Shown: piece after piece, positions 1 to 10,172 of the stretch
Layout: each line of letters opens with the position of its first letter
How positions within the stretch are numbered: position 1 is the stretch's first letter
Origin: Ardenticatenales bacterium
GTDB lineage: Bacteria; Chloroflexota; Anaerolineae; Promineifilales; Promineifilaceae
Direction of reading: 5' to 3'
NCBI GenBank assembly: GCA_020634575.1
Contig: JACKBM010000044.1
Span: 1 to 56,440, forward strand
DNA length: 56,440 nucleotides
Notes under the pieces: generated by a model
Told to the model about the DNA's origin: nothing
The model's input: the letters and a program-made list of their open reading frames with translations, nothing else
Database searches by the model: none
Made by a program: the position numbers and the translations under genes

Positions 1-2
1 CA

Positions 3-269
3 GCCGTGCCCCATCCCAAGGACGATGCGTTCCTGGTGCAAGGGGGCGCCTACGGGCTGGTACGTCACCCGATCTACAGCGGTATCATCATCGGTGCGTT
101 TGGCTGGGCCCTGTTCTTTAACGGCGAAATTACCTTGTTGCTGGCTGTCATCCTGCTGCTCTTTTTCGATTGGAAAACCAGGCGCGAAGAGCGTATGTTG
201 GCCGCCAAGTTTCCCGCTTACGCGGCTTATCAACAGCGCGTGCGCAAATTGATACCTTATATTTATTAA
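3..269 (+). CDS. Isoprenylcysteine carboxyl methyltransferase-family membrane protein (3' part only)
   Basis: The reading frame is open to the left edge, so only the C-terminal ~88 residues are present. They carry the family signature: a Gly-Ala-Tyr-Gly-Leu-Val-Arg-His-Pro-Ile-Tyr-Ser-Gly stretch (SAM/phospholipid methyltransferase RHPxY motif), a hydrophobic hairpin, then a Glu-Glu pair and a closing FPAYAAYQQRVRKLIPYIY. The ICMT/PEMT-like family contains integral membrane enzymes that methylate small molecules or lipids using SAM; bacterial substrates are mostly unknown. The gene ends 44 bp before galT, with no terminator visible between them. The family call is firm, the substrate is not. 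Confidence 0.8.
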   Translation, partial: AVPHPKDDAFLVQGGAYGLVRHPIYSGIIIGAFGWALFFNGEITLLLAVILLLFFDWKTRREERMLAAKFPAYAAYQQRVRKLIPYIY

Positions 270-301
270 AGCCTGCTGCCGCACACCGGCTCCCAGGCTA
301 A

Positions 302-2516
<2,215 letters not shown>

Positions 2517-2519
2517 GCC

Positions 2520-2579
2520 ACCCGTCGGGTTGCGGACCCGACGGGTGCCGTACCCGACGGGTCCGGGACCCCTCACCCA
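2520..2579. repeat. ACCCGACGGGT repeat cassette with conserved 12-bp tail
   Basis: Three 11-bp units (ACCCGTCGGGT at 2520, ACCCGACGGGT at 2536 and 2552) are spaced exactly 16 bp apart. They are followed by ACCCCTCACCCA at 2568-2579. The same arrangement, including the tail, occurs at 41277-41336 and 52489-52551. It fills the gap between galK and the Ada-like gene. Each unit is nearly self-complementary, so it could form small hairpins. Confidence 0.85.
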
Positions 2580-2631
2580 ACAACGCAAGATTCGGGTGGA
2601 GGCAACTGCCGCCCCAGCCTATACTGCTGTC

Positions 2632-3498
2632 ATGTCTACTCAAAACAACCAGTTCCACACCGATTACCAGCGTGTCGCCGCCGCGCTCGAGTTCCTGGCC
2701 AACCATCATCGCGAGCAGCCATCCCTGGAGGAGATCGCCGCTCAAGTCCACCTCAGCCCGACCCATTTTCAGAAGCTGTTCAAACGTTGGGCCGGGGTGA
2801 GTCCCAATCAGTTTCGCCAATTCCTGACAATTGAATATGCGAAGCGTGAGCTGCGTAATGCCAGCTCCGTCCTGGATACGGCCCTGGCCGCCGGCCTCTC
2901 CGGCCCCGGTCGCCTGCACGACCTGTTTGTCACCTGGGAGGCGATCACGCCCGGCGAATATCGCAAAGCCGGCGACGGGCTGGAAATTCGCTACGGCTTC
3001 CAGCCCACCCAATTTGGCACCGCCCTGCTGGCAACAACAGACCGGGGTATTTGCGCCCTGCGTTTTGTGACAGCCAGCGAGAGCGCCACGCTGCAAAATT
3101 TGCAGGCTGAGTGGCCGGGCGCCAGCTTCCGGCCGGTGCCCGCCGAGACCGCCGCGCTGGCGGAACGGCTCTTTGCCGCGCCGGCCGATGGCGAAGAACG
3201 GCCGTTTCATCTCTTTTTGAAGGGGACTAATTTTCAGGTCTCGGTGTGGCGGGCGCTGCTGGCAATCCCGGCCGGCCGGTTGCTGGCCTACAGCGATGTC
3301 GCCGCCCTGCTCGGCAAGCCCAGCGCGACACGCGCTGTCGCCAGCGCCATCGCCCAGAACCCGGTCGGCTATCTCATCCCTTGCCACCGGGTCATCAACC
3401 GGATCGGCGGGCTCCACCAGTATCGCTGGGGCCAGGTCCGCAAGCAGGCGATCATCGGCTGGGAAGCCAGCCAGCAATACGCCATCGCCCAGCCGTAG
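2632..3498 (+). CDS. Ada-like protein: AraC-type HTH plus O6-alkylguanine-DNA alkyltransferase
   Basis: The 288-residue product has an AraC-type helix-turn-helix domain at about residues 12-105 (SLEEIAAQVHLSPTHFQKLFKRW) and a C-terminal alkyltransferase domain at about 120-280. The latter has the acceptor motif IPCHRVI, with acceptor Cys251. By family knowledge it removes methyl groups from O6-methylguanine by suicide transfer to that cysteine. Compared with E. coli Ada it lacks the N-terminal zinc/methylphosphotriester domain, so alkyl-triggered activation through that domain is not expected. The start ATG 2632 fits the domain start; upstream frame is the galK 3' end and repeat. Confidence 0.93.
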   Translation: MSTQNNQFHTDYQRVAAALEFLANHHREQPSLEEIAAQVHLSPTHFQKLFKRWAGVSPNQFRQFLTIEYAKRELRNASSVLDTALAAGLSGPGRLHDLFVTWEAITPGEYRKAGDGLEIRYGFQPTQFGTALLATTDRGICALRFVTASESATLQNLQAEWPGASFRPVPAETAALAERLFAAPADGEERPFHLFLKGTNFQVSVWRALLAIPAGRLLAYSDVAALLGKPSATRAVASAIAQNPVGYLIPCHRVINRIGGLHQYRWGQVRKQAIIGWEASQQYAIAQP

Positions 3499-3505
3499 GT
3501 TTGTT

Positions 3506-3572
3506 GCCGCAGATTGCGCAGATTGTGAGGATAATGAAAGAAAAAATCCCCAAAATCTGCGCAATCTGCGGC
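3506..3572. repeat. 19-bp perfect inverted repeat between convergent genes
   Basis: Arms 3506-3524 and 3554-3572 are perfect reverse complements (GCCGCAGATTGCGCAGATT on the left). A 29-nt A-rich loop separates them. It lies between the ends of the Ada-like gene (+) and the small membrane gene (-), a position suited to a bidirectional terminator. There is no strong T run directly after the right arm, so rho-independent termination is uncertain. The 'CGCAGATT' phrase is internally repeated. Confidence 0.7.
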
Positions 3573-3593
3573 TAAAAAAATCCCCTGCCTCGT

Positions 3594-3977
3594 CTAGTGA
3601 ATGGCCTGCTCAGCGGGCGCCAGACGTTCTACCCCACCCCAGCGCCACCAATGGATAAACCAGACGGCAAACATATTGCCAAAATGCATGATCCCCAGAA
3701 TAAGCAGGACCAGGCCAATTTTGCTGCTCAGATATTCGACCAGTTCCAGGGCGGTCGAGGGTACACGCCCCTGGCTGAGAAACAGCACGGCCGCCCCGAT
3801 ATTCACCAGGTAGAAACCCACCAGCAACATCATGTTGACCGCGTCAGTCAGGCCGTCGTCCCTGTCCAGCAGGCGTAATAGGAAGACGCGGCCGTTACGG
3901 AACAACGTCTGCCCAACCCACAGCGTCAGCGCAATGCTGATAAGCAAGTAAAGGAGATATCCCAGTAGCGGTATCAT
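3594..3977 (-). CDS. Small integral membrane protein, tandem paralogue B
   Basis: The 127-residue product has four likely membrane spans (about 4-22, 47-66, 82-104, and a short one near 100-112). It shares with its upstream neighbour the pattern I-x-LTLWVGQTLFRNG near the N-terminus and HFGN-x-F near the C-terminus, so the two arose by duplication. No catalytic motif is visible. Similar pairs of short membrane proteins occur in actinobacteria and Chloroflexota, but I know no function. It starts 3 bp after the upstream gene's stop; GAGG 8 bp before the ATG serves as ribosome binding site. Confidence 0.82.
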   Translation of the reverse strand: MIPLLGYLLYLLISIALTLWVGQTLFRNGRVFLLRLLDRDDGLTDAVNMMLLVGFYLVNIGAAVLFLSQGRVPSTALELVEYLSSKIGLVLLILGIMHFGNMFAVWFIHWWRWGGVERLAPAEQAIH

Positions 3978-3980
3978 GGC

Positions 3981-4355
3981 TTAAGCCTCGCTGGCCTGAG
4001 CGACCGGCCGGTGCGCCTTGCGCCGGATCTTGGCAAAATTGAAGATGTTGCCAAAATGCAGAAAAGCCAGCATCAGCAGGATAACGCCAACCTTGGTACT
4101 GACCTGCTCAACGATCGCCAGTAATGAATTCGGTTCTCCCCCAGCGCGTAGGAAAAAGGAAATGAAGCCAAAGGCCAGCAGATAAAAGCCCATTTGCAGC
4201 AATTGTCCCAGCCCTTTTGTCATGTATTTGTCGCCGCCAAAGGCATCTTGCAAAAAGATGGCCCCCTGCTCAAACAGCGTCCGGGCGACCCAGACGGTCA
4301 GCCCAATGCTTAAAACAAGATAAGCTAAATGTGCAATGACGGTCGGATTGTTCAT
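3981..4355 (-). CDS. Small integral membrane protein, tandem paralogue A
   Basis: The 124-residue product is the first gene of a two-gene operon. It has hydrophobic spans near 6-22, 47-66 and 82-102, and the shared motifs IGLTVWVARTLFEQG and FLHFGNIF. The C-terminus is basic (KIRRKAHR), suggesting a cytoplasmic tail. Two consecutive ATGs are available (4358 and 4355). AAGGAG at 4362-4367 is 3 bp from the first and 6 bp from the second, so I prefer 4355. Function unknown; a homo- or hetero-oligomer of the two paralogues is a natural guess. Confidence 0.82.
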   Translation of the reverse strand: MNNPTVIAHLAYLVLSIGLTVWVARTLFEQGAIFLQDAFGGDKYMTKGLGQLLQMGFYLLAFGFISFFLRAGGEPNSLLAIVEQVSTKVGVILLMLAFLHFGNIFNFAKIRRKAHRPVAQASEA

Positions 4356-4429
4356 CATTTTCTCCTTGATCGTAATGCCGGCAATTTCCGGCAGATGTTT
4401 CGCAAGCTAGCTGGCCTACGCTATCTAGC

Positions 4430-4496
4430 GTTACCAGGACATCAGTTGGCCTTCATTGTGCCAATCTTCCGGCGGAGCGGAAGTTGCCCTGGTAAC
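4430..4496. ncRNA. Candidate three-way-junction RNA or cruciform element
   Basis: Three nested perfect stems can be drawn. P1 pairs GTTACCAGG (4430-4438) with CCTGGTAAC (4488-4496). P2 pairs TTGGC (4446-4450) with GCCAA (4460-4464). P3 pairs CTTCCG (4466-4471) with CGGAAG (4478-4483). P2 and P3 are one base apart. The element lies in a 338-bp divergent intergenic region, 75 bp upstream of the membrane gene pair (-) and about 200 bp upstream of the sigma factor (+), so it could lie in either leader. It matches no riboswitch consensus I know. Compensatory changes in relatives would be needed to accept it. Confidence 0.4.
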
Positions 4497-4693
4497 CGGG
4501 CAAAATGACTCGGGTAATGCGCTCAAACAGTCAGGTTAAACGGACCTTTCACAGGCAAAGCAACAAATTCCGTTTACTTTAGATACAGAAAGTGTTATCA
4601 CTAGACGTTTGAAGACTTGAGACGGAACTGAAGAATTAACGAATCTGTAACCGGGCGAGACTTTTGCCACAACCAATTCGTTCTTTCTGATAG
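4497..4693. promoter_or_regulatory. Sigma-factor upstream region with an 8-bp inverted repeat
   Basis: This gene-free stretch precedes the sigma factor. It is clearly AT-richer than its surroundings. TAAACGGA at 4537-4544 is matched by TCCGTTTA at 4569-4576 as a perfect inverted repeat with a 24-bp spacer, which could be an operator or hairpin. I see no convincing sigma-70 promoter. Immediately to the left, 4419-4430 is another small palindrome (CGCTATCTAGCG). Confidence 0.35.
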
Positions 4694-5284
4694 ATGTTGA
4701 TTGAGTACGTGGTGAACGAACATCAAGACATCCTAGGTAACCAGGTACAAATACTTGTCCAAAGGGCACAACAGGGGGATAGTGCCGCGTTTTCCTCACT
4801 TTATGAGGAATTCAGCGAGCCTATCTTTCGTTTTCTTTACTACCGTCTTGGTGACCGTCAGACTGCTGAGGATTTAACAGCTGAAGTATTTATTCGAGTT
4901 ATTAAATCAATTCGAAAATACCGTCCGCAGCAGCCCTTTCGGGCCTGGCTTTTCCGCATTGCCCGTAACCTGGCTATCGACTTCCGGCGCAAGTATGGCA
5001 ATCGCCATGAACAAGAGCTGGATGAGGCAATTACTGGCCGGCAACAGTCGCCAGAAGTCGCCACGGCAAACACATTAAACTCCGACCGATTACGGCAAGC
5101 ATTGGAGCATTTAACACCTGATCAACGCGACGTCATCATCCTCCGCTTTATTGGCGAGATGCGCATAAGTGAGGTCGCCGACGCACTGAACAAATCACAC
5201 AGTGCGGTCAAATCCCTGCAAAGCAGGGGTTTGCAAATGTTGAGTCAGGTCATGGGCACGGAGCTTTCAGATTATGACGCATAG
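4694..5284 (+). CDS. ECF-type RNA polymerase sigma factor
   Basis: The 196-residue product has sigma region 2 at about residues 35-100 (LYEEFSEPIFRFLYYRLGD, then AEDLTAEVF and FRAWLFRIARNLAIDFRR) and region 4 at about 130-185 (LTPDQRDVIILRF, EVADALNKSHSAVKSLQSRG). Region 3 is absent, as expected of extracytoplasmic-function sigma factors. It overlaps the following FecR-domain gene by 11 bp. That protein's cytoplasmic N-terminus is therefore the likely anti-sigma partner. The N-terminal ~20 residues before region 2 are weakly supported. Confidence 0.93.
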   Translation: MLIEYVVNEHQDILGNQVQILVQRAQQGDSAAFSSLYEEFSEPIFRFLYYRLGDRQTAEDLTAEVFIRVIKSIRKYRPQQPFRAWLFRIARNLAIDFRRKYGNRHEQELDEAITGRQQSPEVATANTLNSDRLRQALEHLTPDQRDVIILRFIGEMRISEVADALNKSHSAVKSLQSRGLQMLSQVMGTELSDYDA

Positions 5285-7241
5285 AGACGATCTACAGACG
5301 TTTCTAGAAAAGCTGGATGATGGCTGGACAATGGACCAGCTGCAAAGCCAGCTCATAGATGCGCCCGCAGAGATGCAGGTCCAGGTACGCCTGGCACAGC
5401 AGCTCAAAGTCTCGGCTGCCGCCATGCCATCTTTGAGCGCGGCGACGCGGCAGAGCCATCAGCGGCAGTTGATGGCTGCTTTCGCGGCTGAAAATGAAGC
5501 GCGGGCGCTGGGTTGGTGGCCACGGCTTCTGGCTGGTTTCAGCGGCTGGCAGCACCGGCCGGTTTACCTGGTTGGCGGCGCTATGGCCGCCCTGGCCGCG
5601 ATCGTGATCATAGCCGCCCTGCTCTTCAATGGCCTGGGACGGGGCAACACCGCCGTGGCCCTCAACGAAGCGACCGGGTTGGTCGAGATCGCGGCCATTG
5701 ACGAAGCCACCTGGCAACCGCTGACCAGCGCCAGTGATCTGGGCGCCGGCCAACAGATCCGCACCGGCAGCGACGGCCACGCCGTCCTTGAATTTGTCGA
5801 TGGCAGCACCATCACCCTCGAGGCGGATAGCAGTCTGGCCATCAATACTCTCGAAAGCGACGGCAATCAACTAACAGAAGTCTCGCTGACGCAACAGAAA
5901 GGCGTCAGCCGCCACGACGTCATGCCGCAGAATGGCGGTTATGACCATTACCTTTTGAATACACCGGCCGGTCAAATTTCCGTGCGCGGTACTCGCTTCA
6001 ACGTCAATGTCGCCAACAATGGCGCTACCCATGTCCAGGTTGACAGTGGCCAGGTCGAGATGAGTGGCCAGGGCCGGACGGTCCCCATCATGCTGGGCGA
6101 GGCTACGCTGGCCACGGTAACTGACGGCCCGGCAGACGCCAATACCGCCTTTAATGGCAGCGGCCAGATCAGCACCATGAATGGCGACAACTGGACCATT
6201 GGCGGCCTGCCCGCCCTGGTGCCGGGTACAGCCGTTGGCCGTGACCAGGTTCGTCTCAATGAGCAAGTGGCCGTCACCGGCCGGCTCATGGATGATGGCA
6301 CCTGGCTGGTTGATATCCTCCAGCCGGCTTCCCTGATCACCAACGAATTCAGCCTGATAGCCCAACTCAACGATTTCAGCGAAACGGCTATTACGGTTGG
6401 TACGCATCAGCTCGGTATCACTGCCAGCTCTATCTTCAACGACGGCACCAATCTGGGCCAATATGTCACCGTTCAGGTCATGGCCCAGGCAGATGGCCAG
6501 GTGAATGTCACCGCGGTTACCCCGCTGGCGGATGGCGACTCGCTGCTGGTGACCATTACCCCATCCGCGACCGCCTCAGCGACCATGACAATGACTGCGA
6601 CGGCGACAGCAACCATTATGCCTACACCGGACGCTTCCGGTCAGGTCACGATCTGTCACATCCCGCCCGGTAACCCGGCCAATGCCCGCACAATCCATGT
6701 CGGCTATGGTTCGCTATCGGCGCACCTGGGCCACGGTGATACGGTTGGCCTCTGCCCGGGCGAAACGGCCACGCCGACCATTTCGCCTACCCTGACGATT
6801 ACGGCCACGCCGACACTGTCGGCCACGCCCACCATCACCGCATCGGCCACGCCGACGCTGACGATTGCGCCATCAAGCACGCCTGATTCTGGCACCAGCC
6901 CGGATCCGACGACGGCGCCAGACACGCAGCTCACCATCTGCCATATCCCAGGCGGCAACCCGGATAATGCGCAGACAATCACGATTGACGCTTCCAGCTG
7001 GCCCGCCCATCAGGCGCATGGCGACTACCTTGGCGCCTGCTCCAGCAACCCGGATGGCGGGGGGTCGTCCGGCAACAACGGTGGTGGTAATAACGGTGGC
7101 GGCAACAATGGTGGCGGCGGTAACGGCAATGGCGGTGGCGGTGGCTCCGGGAATGGCAACGGCAATGGTGGAGGCAACGGCAACGGCGGTGGCAACGGGA
7201 ATGGAAATGGCGGTGGCAATGGTGGTGGCAACGGTGGCTAA
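5274..7241 (+). CDS. FecR-domain membrane protein with CHIPxGN motifs and Gly/Asn-rich tail (putative anti-sigma factor)
   Basis: The 655-residue product has an N-terminal cytoplasmic region of about 97 residues, one membrane span (98-118), a FecR domain (about 130-245, including the VRGTRFNV phrase) and a beta-rich middle. A Thr/Ala/Pro spacer follows. Two copies of a cysteine motif (ICHIPPGNP around Cys461 and ICHIPGGNP around Cys556) each end in an AH-x-x-HGD-x-x-G-x-C segment. The last ~70 residues are almost only Gly and Asn. Known FecR proteins regulate ECF sigma factors, and the overlap with the sigma gene supports that here. The outer part suggests a surface or adhesive role (inference). 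Confidence 0.85.
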   Translation: MTHRDDLQTFLEKLDDGWTMDQLQSQLIDAPAEMQVQVRLAQQLKVSAAAMPSLSAATRQSHQRQLMAAFAAENEARALGWWPRLLAGFSGWQHRPVYLVGGAMAALAAIVIIAALLFNGLGRGNTAVALNEATGLVEIAAIDEATWQPLTSASDLGAGQQIRTGSDGHAVLEFVDGSTITLEADSSLAINTLESDGNQLTEVSLTQQKGVSRHDVMPQNGGYDHYLLNTPAGQISVRGTRFNVNVANNGATHVQVDSGQVEMSGQGRTVPIMLGEATLATVTDGPADANTAFNGSGQISTMNGDNWTIGGLPALVPGTAVGRDQVRLNEQVAVTGRLMDDGTWLVDILQPASLITNEFSLIAQLNDFSETAITVGTHQLGITASSIFNDGTNLGQYVTVQVMAQADGQVNVTAVTPLADGDSLLVTITPSATASATMTMTATATATIMPTPDASGQVTICHIPPGNPANARTIHVGYGSLSAHLGHGDTVGLCPGETATPTISPTLTITATPTLSATPTITASATPTLTIAPSSTPDSGTSPDPTTAPDTQLTICHIPGGNPDNAQTITIDASSWPAHQAHGDYLGACSSNPDGGGSSGNNGGGNNGGGNNGGGGNGNGGGGGSGNGNGNGGGNGNGGGNGNGNGGGNGGGNGG

Positions 7242-7365
7242 CCCAGGCCACTTGTTTCTGCTTTAAAGGGGCAACCCGCAATTATTCAATTCATCTGCAT
7301 CGTTCTCTTCTTTTATTGCCCCACATCGAGATGACTGGCCTGGTCCCCAATGGCCGGACATCGAG

Positions 7366-7400
7366 ACAAAAACACCTGCCTTTGCGGCAGGTGTTTTTGT
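7366..7400. terminator. Bidirectional rho-independent terminator
   Basis: Arms 7366-7380 and 7386-7400 form a perfect 15-bp stem (core CACCTGCC/GGCAGGTG) with the 5-nt loop TTTGC. The stem ends in A-run/T-run (ACAAAAA...TTTTTGT), so it can end transcription in both directions. It closes the sigma/FecR operon and insulates the LysR gene, whose ATG is 33 bp downstream. Confidence 0.92.
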
Positions 7401-7433
7401 TTGTATGCTTGAGGCGGCAAGGAGCAATGCGAA

Positions 7434-8327
7434 ATGGAACTCAGGCAGTTGGAAGCGTTTATCGCCGTCGTTCAGGAAGGCAGCTTTACCGGGGCGGCAG
7501 AACGCCTGGGGCTGGCGCAGCCCTCCTTGAGCGCCCGCATTCAAGGGCTGGAAAGCGTGTTGGGCGTACAGCTATTGCAACGGGACAAGCGGCCGGTCCA
7601 ACTCACCCGTTCCGGCATCGTTTTCCTGGATTATGCCAGCCGCGCCCTGGCGTTGCTCGAAGCCGGCCAATCTTCATTACAGGCCCTGCAGCAGGGTCTG
7701 GCCGGCCGGGTAATGATTGGTGCGCCCTTCTCCATCTGCACCTACCTGCTCCCTGATGTGGTCCGCGATTTTCATGAGACCTATCCTGAAATCGAACTTT
7801 CAGTCGAAGCCGGCACCTCAGAAGTCCTGATCGACCGGCTCAATGACGGCGTCATCAATCTCGCTTTTGCCGCTGCCTTTCCCTTCCTGGTGCGGCGTAC
7901 CCGTACCATTTTACGCTTGCACGATGAAATGGTGGCAGCGGCACCGGCCGGTCACCCCCTCGTCGGCCCGGAACCCATCCCCCTGGAACTGCTTTTCCAG
8001 GGGCCCACGCTGCATATCCATTGGGGCCAGGCGTTCGCCGCTTACCTCGAGAGTATGCGCACCAGCGGCAAAATCGCCACCCCACCGACAGAAGTCCCCC
8101 TGGCCACCGCCCTGCCGATGTCCCAGCGCGCCGACACCATTACTTTTATGCCCCGGCGCCTGTGCGAAGCTACCGGACTCAGCGAACTGAACGTCCCGGC
8201 TTTTAACTTTGATTGGGATGTCACCCTGGCTACCCGACAGGGCCGCACTCTGCTGCCTGAAGAGGAGCATTTTGCCGCCATCGTCGACAACGTCTGGCAG
8301 AACTCCCAACCCCGGCGCCGCCGCTAG
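7434..8327 (+). CDS. LysR-family transcriptional regulator
   Basis: The 297-residue product has the N-terminal winged helix-turn-helix of LysR proteins (residues 1-60: ELRQLEAFIAVVQEGSFTGAAERLGLAQPSLS...) and a type 2 periplasmic-binding-like effector domain (about 90-295). Length is standard. AAGGAG at 7419-7424 lies 9 bp before ATG 7434. LysR regulators often control a divergent neighbour, but here the neighbours are cotranscribed-direction genes, so the target is unknown. Confidence 0.95.
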   Translation: MELRQLEAFIAVVQEGSFTGAAERLGLAQPSLSARIQGLESVLGVQLLQRDKRPVQLTRSGIVFLDYASRALALLEAGQSSLQALQQGLAGRVMIGAPFSICTYLLPDVVRDFHETYPEIELSVEAGTSEVLIDRLNDGVINLAFAAAFPFLVRRTRTILRLHDEMVAAAPAGHPLVGPEPIPLELLFQGPTLHIHWGQAFAAYLESMRTSGKIATPPTEVPLATALPMSQRADTITFMPRRLCEATGLSELNVPAFNFDWDVTLATRQGRTLLPEEEHFAAIVDNVWQNSQPRRRR

Positions 8328-8442
8328 CAGGACCATCCCCCTATTGAGCCATCGGCCTCAATTTCCTAAACTCTCGGGGTGCCTGGCCGTCGCCCTATGG
8401 CGAACACCGGCCGGTTTTTCTAACCAGTGCGGAGAGCTCGAC

Positions 8443-8898
8443 ATGCATCATCACAACAACTTTGTCCTCATTCAGGACGGGAGCAGCCTTCTGGCCCAGA
8501 TCGGGCAGCAAACCATTGATTTTGAGCTGACCGACCAGGAATTCTGGCAAAAATACAGCGCGCTCTGGGATCGCATCAACACGCTGCCATTCCAGACCAG
8601 CCCCTGCCACTGGCAGGGTGAAGAGCTCAGCTTCGATGAGATGGATATCGAGGAAATCCGCCAGTTTCAGGTGTTGAACCGGCTCCGCCTGCGCGAATTT
8701 TATCCCCAGGAGCCGGAACAATTTAGCGACCGCTGCCTGCGGTCTGGCGCCTTGCGCAGCTTCGTTTTAGGCAAGGCCGGGCAGAGATACGGCCTCCACT
8801 CTGAAGCCGCCATCCAGCTGACCGCCCACTTTCTGGGCGCCCAACCACAATCCATTCGCACATTGATCGCCGTCCGAGAGGCGCTCAGCAACCATTAG
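8443..8898 (+). CDS. Hypothetical protein (151 aa)
   Basis: I do not recognise this protein. It starts with MHHHNNFVLIQDG, is acidic, and has no signal peptide or membrane span. The frame is open further upstream into the LysR gene, but ATG 8443 has GGAGA at 8431-8435 and codon use is normal from there. It has a single Cys near residue 50 and another near 99, with no recognisable catalytic motif. It is 115 bp downstream of LysR and converges with the export operon, whose stop is only 4 bp away. Confidence 0.75.
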   Translation: MHHHNNFVLIQDGSSLLAQIGQQTIDFELTDQEFWQKYSALWDRINTLPFQTSPCHWQGEELSFDEMDIEEIRQFQVLNRLRLREFYPQEPEQFSDRCLRSGALRSFVLGKAGQRYGLHSEAAIQLTAHFLGAQPQSIRTLIAVREALSNH

Positions 8899-8902
8899 CG
8901 GG

Positions 8903-10138
8903 CTAGGGTGGCGCAATTTCCACGCGGCCTGTCATGCCGGCGCGCAAGATGACCTCGGCTGGCTCCAGGCGCACGCTAACGGGGAAAGTAGCGCTATCGC
9001 CCACCACACCATCCGCCTCCAGCCCAATCCGCACAACGGTGCCGGCGACGGGCTCACCGGGATAGCTCTTAAAGAGAATCTGCACCGGCATGCCCAGTTC
9101 GATCTGCGCCAGATCCCTTTCACTTAGATTGCTCGTCTGAAACTCCAGGTTATGCCGATCCTGAATGGACAGAATAGGGCTGCCAGGACTCACATAGAGT
9201 CCAACGATGCCATTGACAGCCATCACCGTGCCGGCGAATGGCGCCAGAAGCTGCGTATCTGACAGGGCCGCTTCCGCCTGCGCCACCGCCAGTTCTGCCT
9301 GGGCTACCTGGGCCTCATAAACGGCAATTTGGGCCTCGGCCACTGGTGTCAGCAGTTGGGCCAGATTGGCCTGGGCGCTGGCCAGGTTAGCCTCCGCCTG
9401 GCTGATGCCGGCCTCGGCGCTGGCGATGTCGGCCGCGGTGGGGCCGGCGCGCAACTGATTAGCCCGGGCGCGGGCGGCGTCCAGGCTTATTTGCGCCGCC
9501 GCCACCTGCTCCCGTGCCTGCTCCTCCGGCGCCCCCAGGATTTCGTTGGTGATCAGCTGCTCATGGACATTGATGGCGCCCTGCAAGGCCAGCTCCAGCT
9601 CAGCAACGCGGGCATCCGCCTCGATGATGGAGGCATAATCCAGCGGGGCAAACAGCCGGTCATGGGCCGCCTGGGCCGAGGCGACACCGGCCTCAGCGAC
9701 AGCAATCTGAGCCTCGGCAGCCGCAATCTGAGCCTCTGTTGGCGGCACCTGGGCAGCAGCAAAGTTGGCCTGGGCGATTGCCAGGTTCGCGGCGGCGTTG
9801 GCGACGGTATTCTGCAGGGCGGCATCGTCGATCGTTGCCAGCAAGTCACCAGCGGCGACTTCGTCCCCTTCAGACACATTTAAGGTCAGCAAGCGGCCGC
9901 CAACCACAAAGCTCAACGGCACTACGGGTTCTCGAATGAGCAGCCGGCCGTCAGCAACAATGGTCACACCAGGAGGGGCGGCGGGGAGGGTGGCTTCCTG
10001 GGGTACTTCGGGCGTGGAACCGGCCGGTGCTTCCACCACACTTTCCTCAGCCACCTCAGCCGGCTGTTCCTGGCAGCCCAACAGCATTAGAGAGATAAGC
10101 AAACATACCAGGCCAATGCGCAACGTTCTTGGGGACAT
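8903..10138 (-). CDS. HlyD/MacA-type membrane-fusion lipoprotein
   Basis: The 411-residue product starts at ATG 10138, giving a lipoprotein signal peptide with lipobox LMLLGC. A biotinyl-lipoyl-like domain comes first (around VSEGDEVAAGDLLATID). A long Ala/Gln/Glu-rich helical hairpin (about 110-280) is built from repeated AEAQIAxAEA units, and the lipoyl second half and beta-barrel follow (LLAPFAGTVMAVNG). These are hallmarks of adaptor subunits of MacAB-type exporters. It is the last gene of a three-gene operon, 34 bp after the permease. The in-frame upstream extension to 10195 overlaps no better start and would spoil the signal peptide. Confidence 0.9.
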   Translation of the reverse strand: MSPRTLRIGLVCLLISLMLLGCQEQPAEVAEESVVEAPAGSTPEVPQEATLPAAPPGVTIVADGRLLIREPVVPLSFVVGGRLLTLNVSEGDEVAAGDLLATIDDAALQNTVANAAANLAIAQANFAAAQVPPTEAQIAAAEAQIAVAEAGVASAQAAHDRLFAPLDYASIIEADARVAELELALQGAINVHEQLITNEILGAPEEQAREQVAAAQISLDAARARANQLRAGPTAADIASAEAGISQAEANLASAQANLAQLLTPVAEAQIAVYEAQVAQAELAVAQAEAALSDTQLLAPFAGTVMAVNGIVGLYVSPGSPILSIQDRHNLEFQTSNLSERDLAQIELGMPVQILFKSYPGEPVAGTVVRIGLEADGVVGDSATFPVSVRLEPAEVILRAGMTGRVEIAPP

Positions 10139-10172
10139 AACGACCTCACCAATCCACTGAGCAGCCACCTGC

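Noticed and set aside
6979..7281. His/Pro-rich antisense frames over the Gly/Asn tail
   Set aside because: They arise from the GGT/GGC-AAC repeats of the FecR protein and have no start signals.
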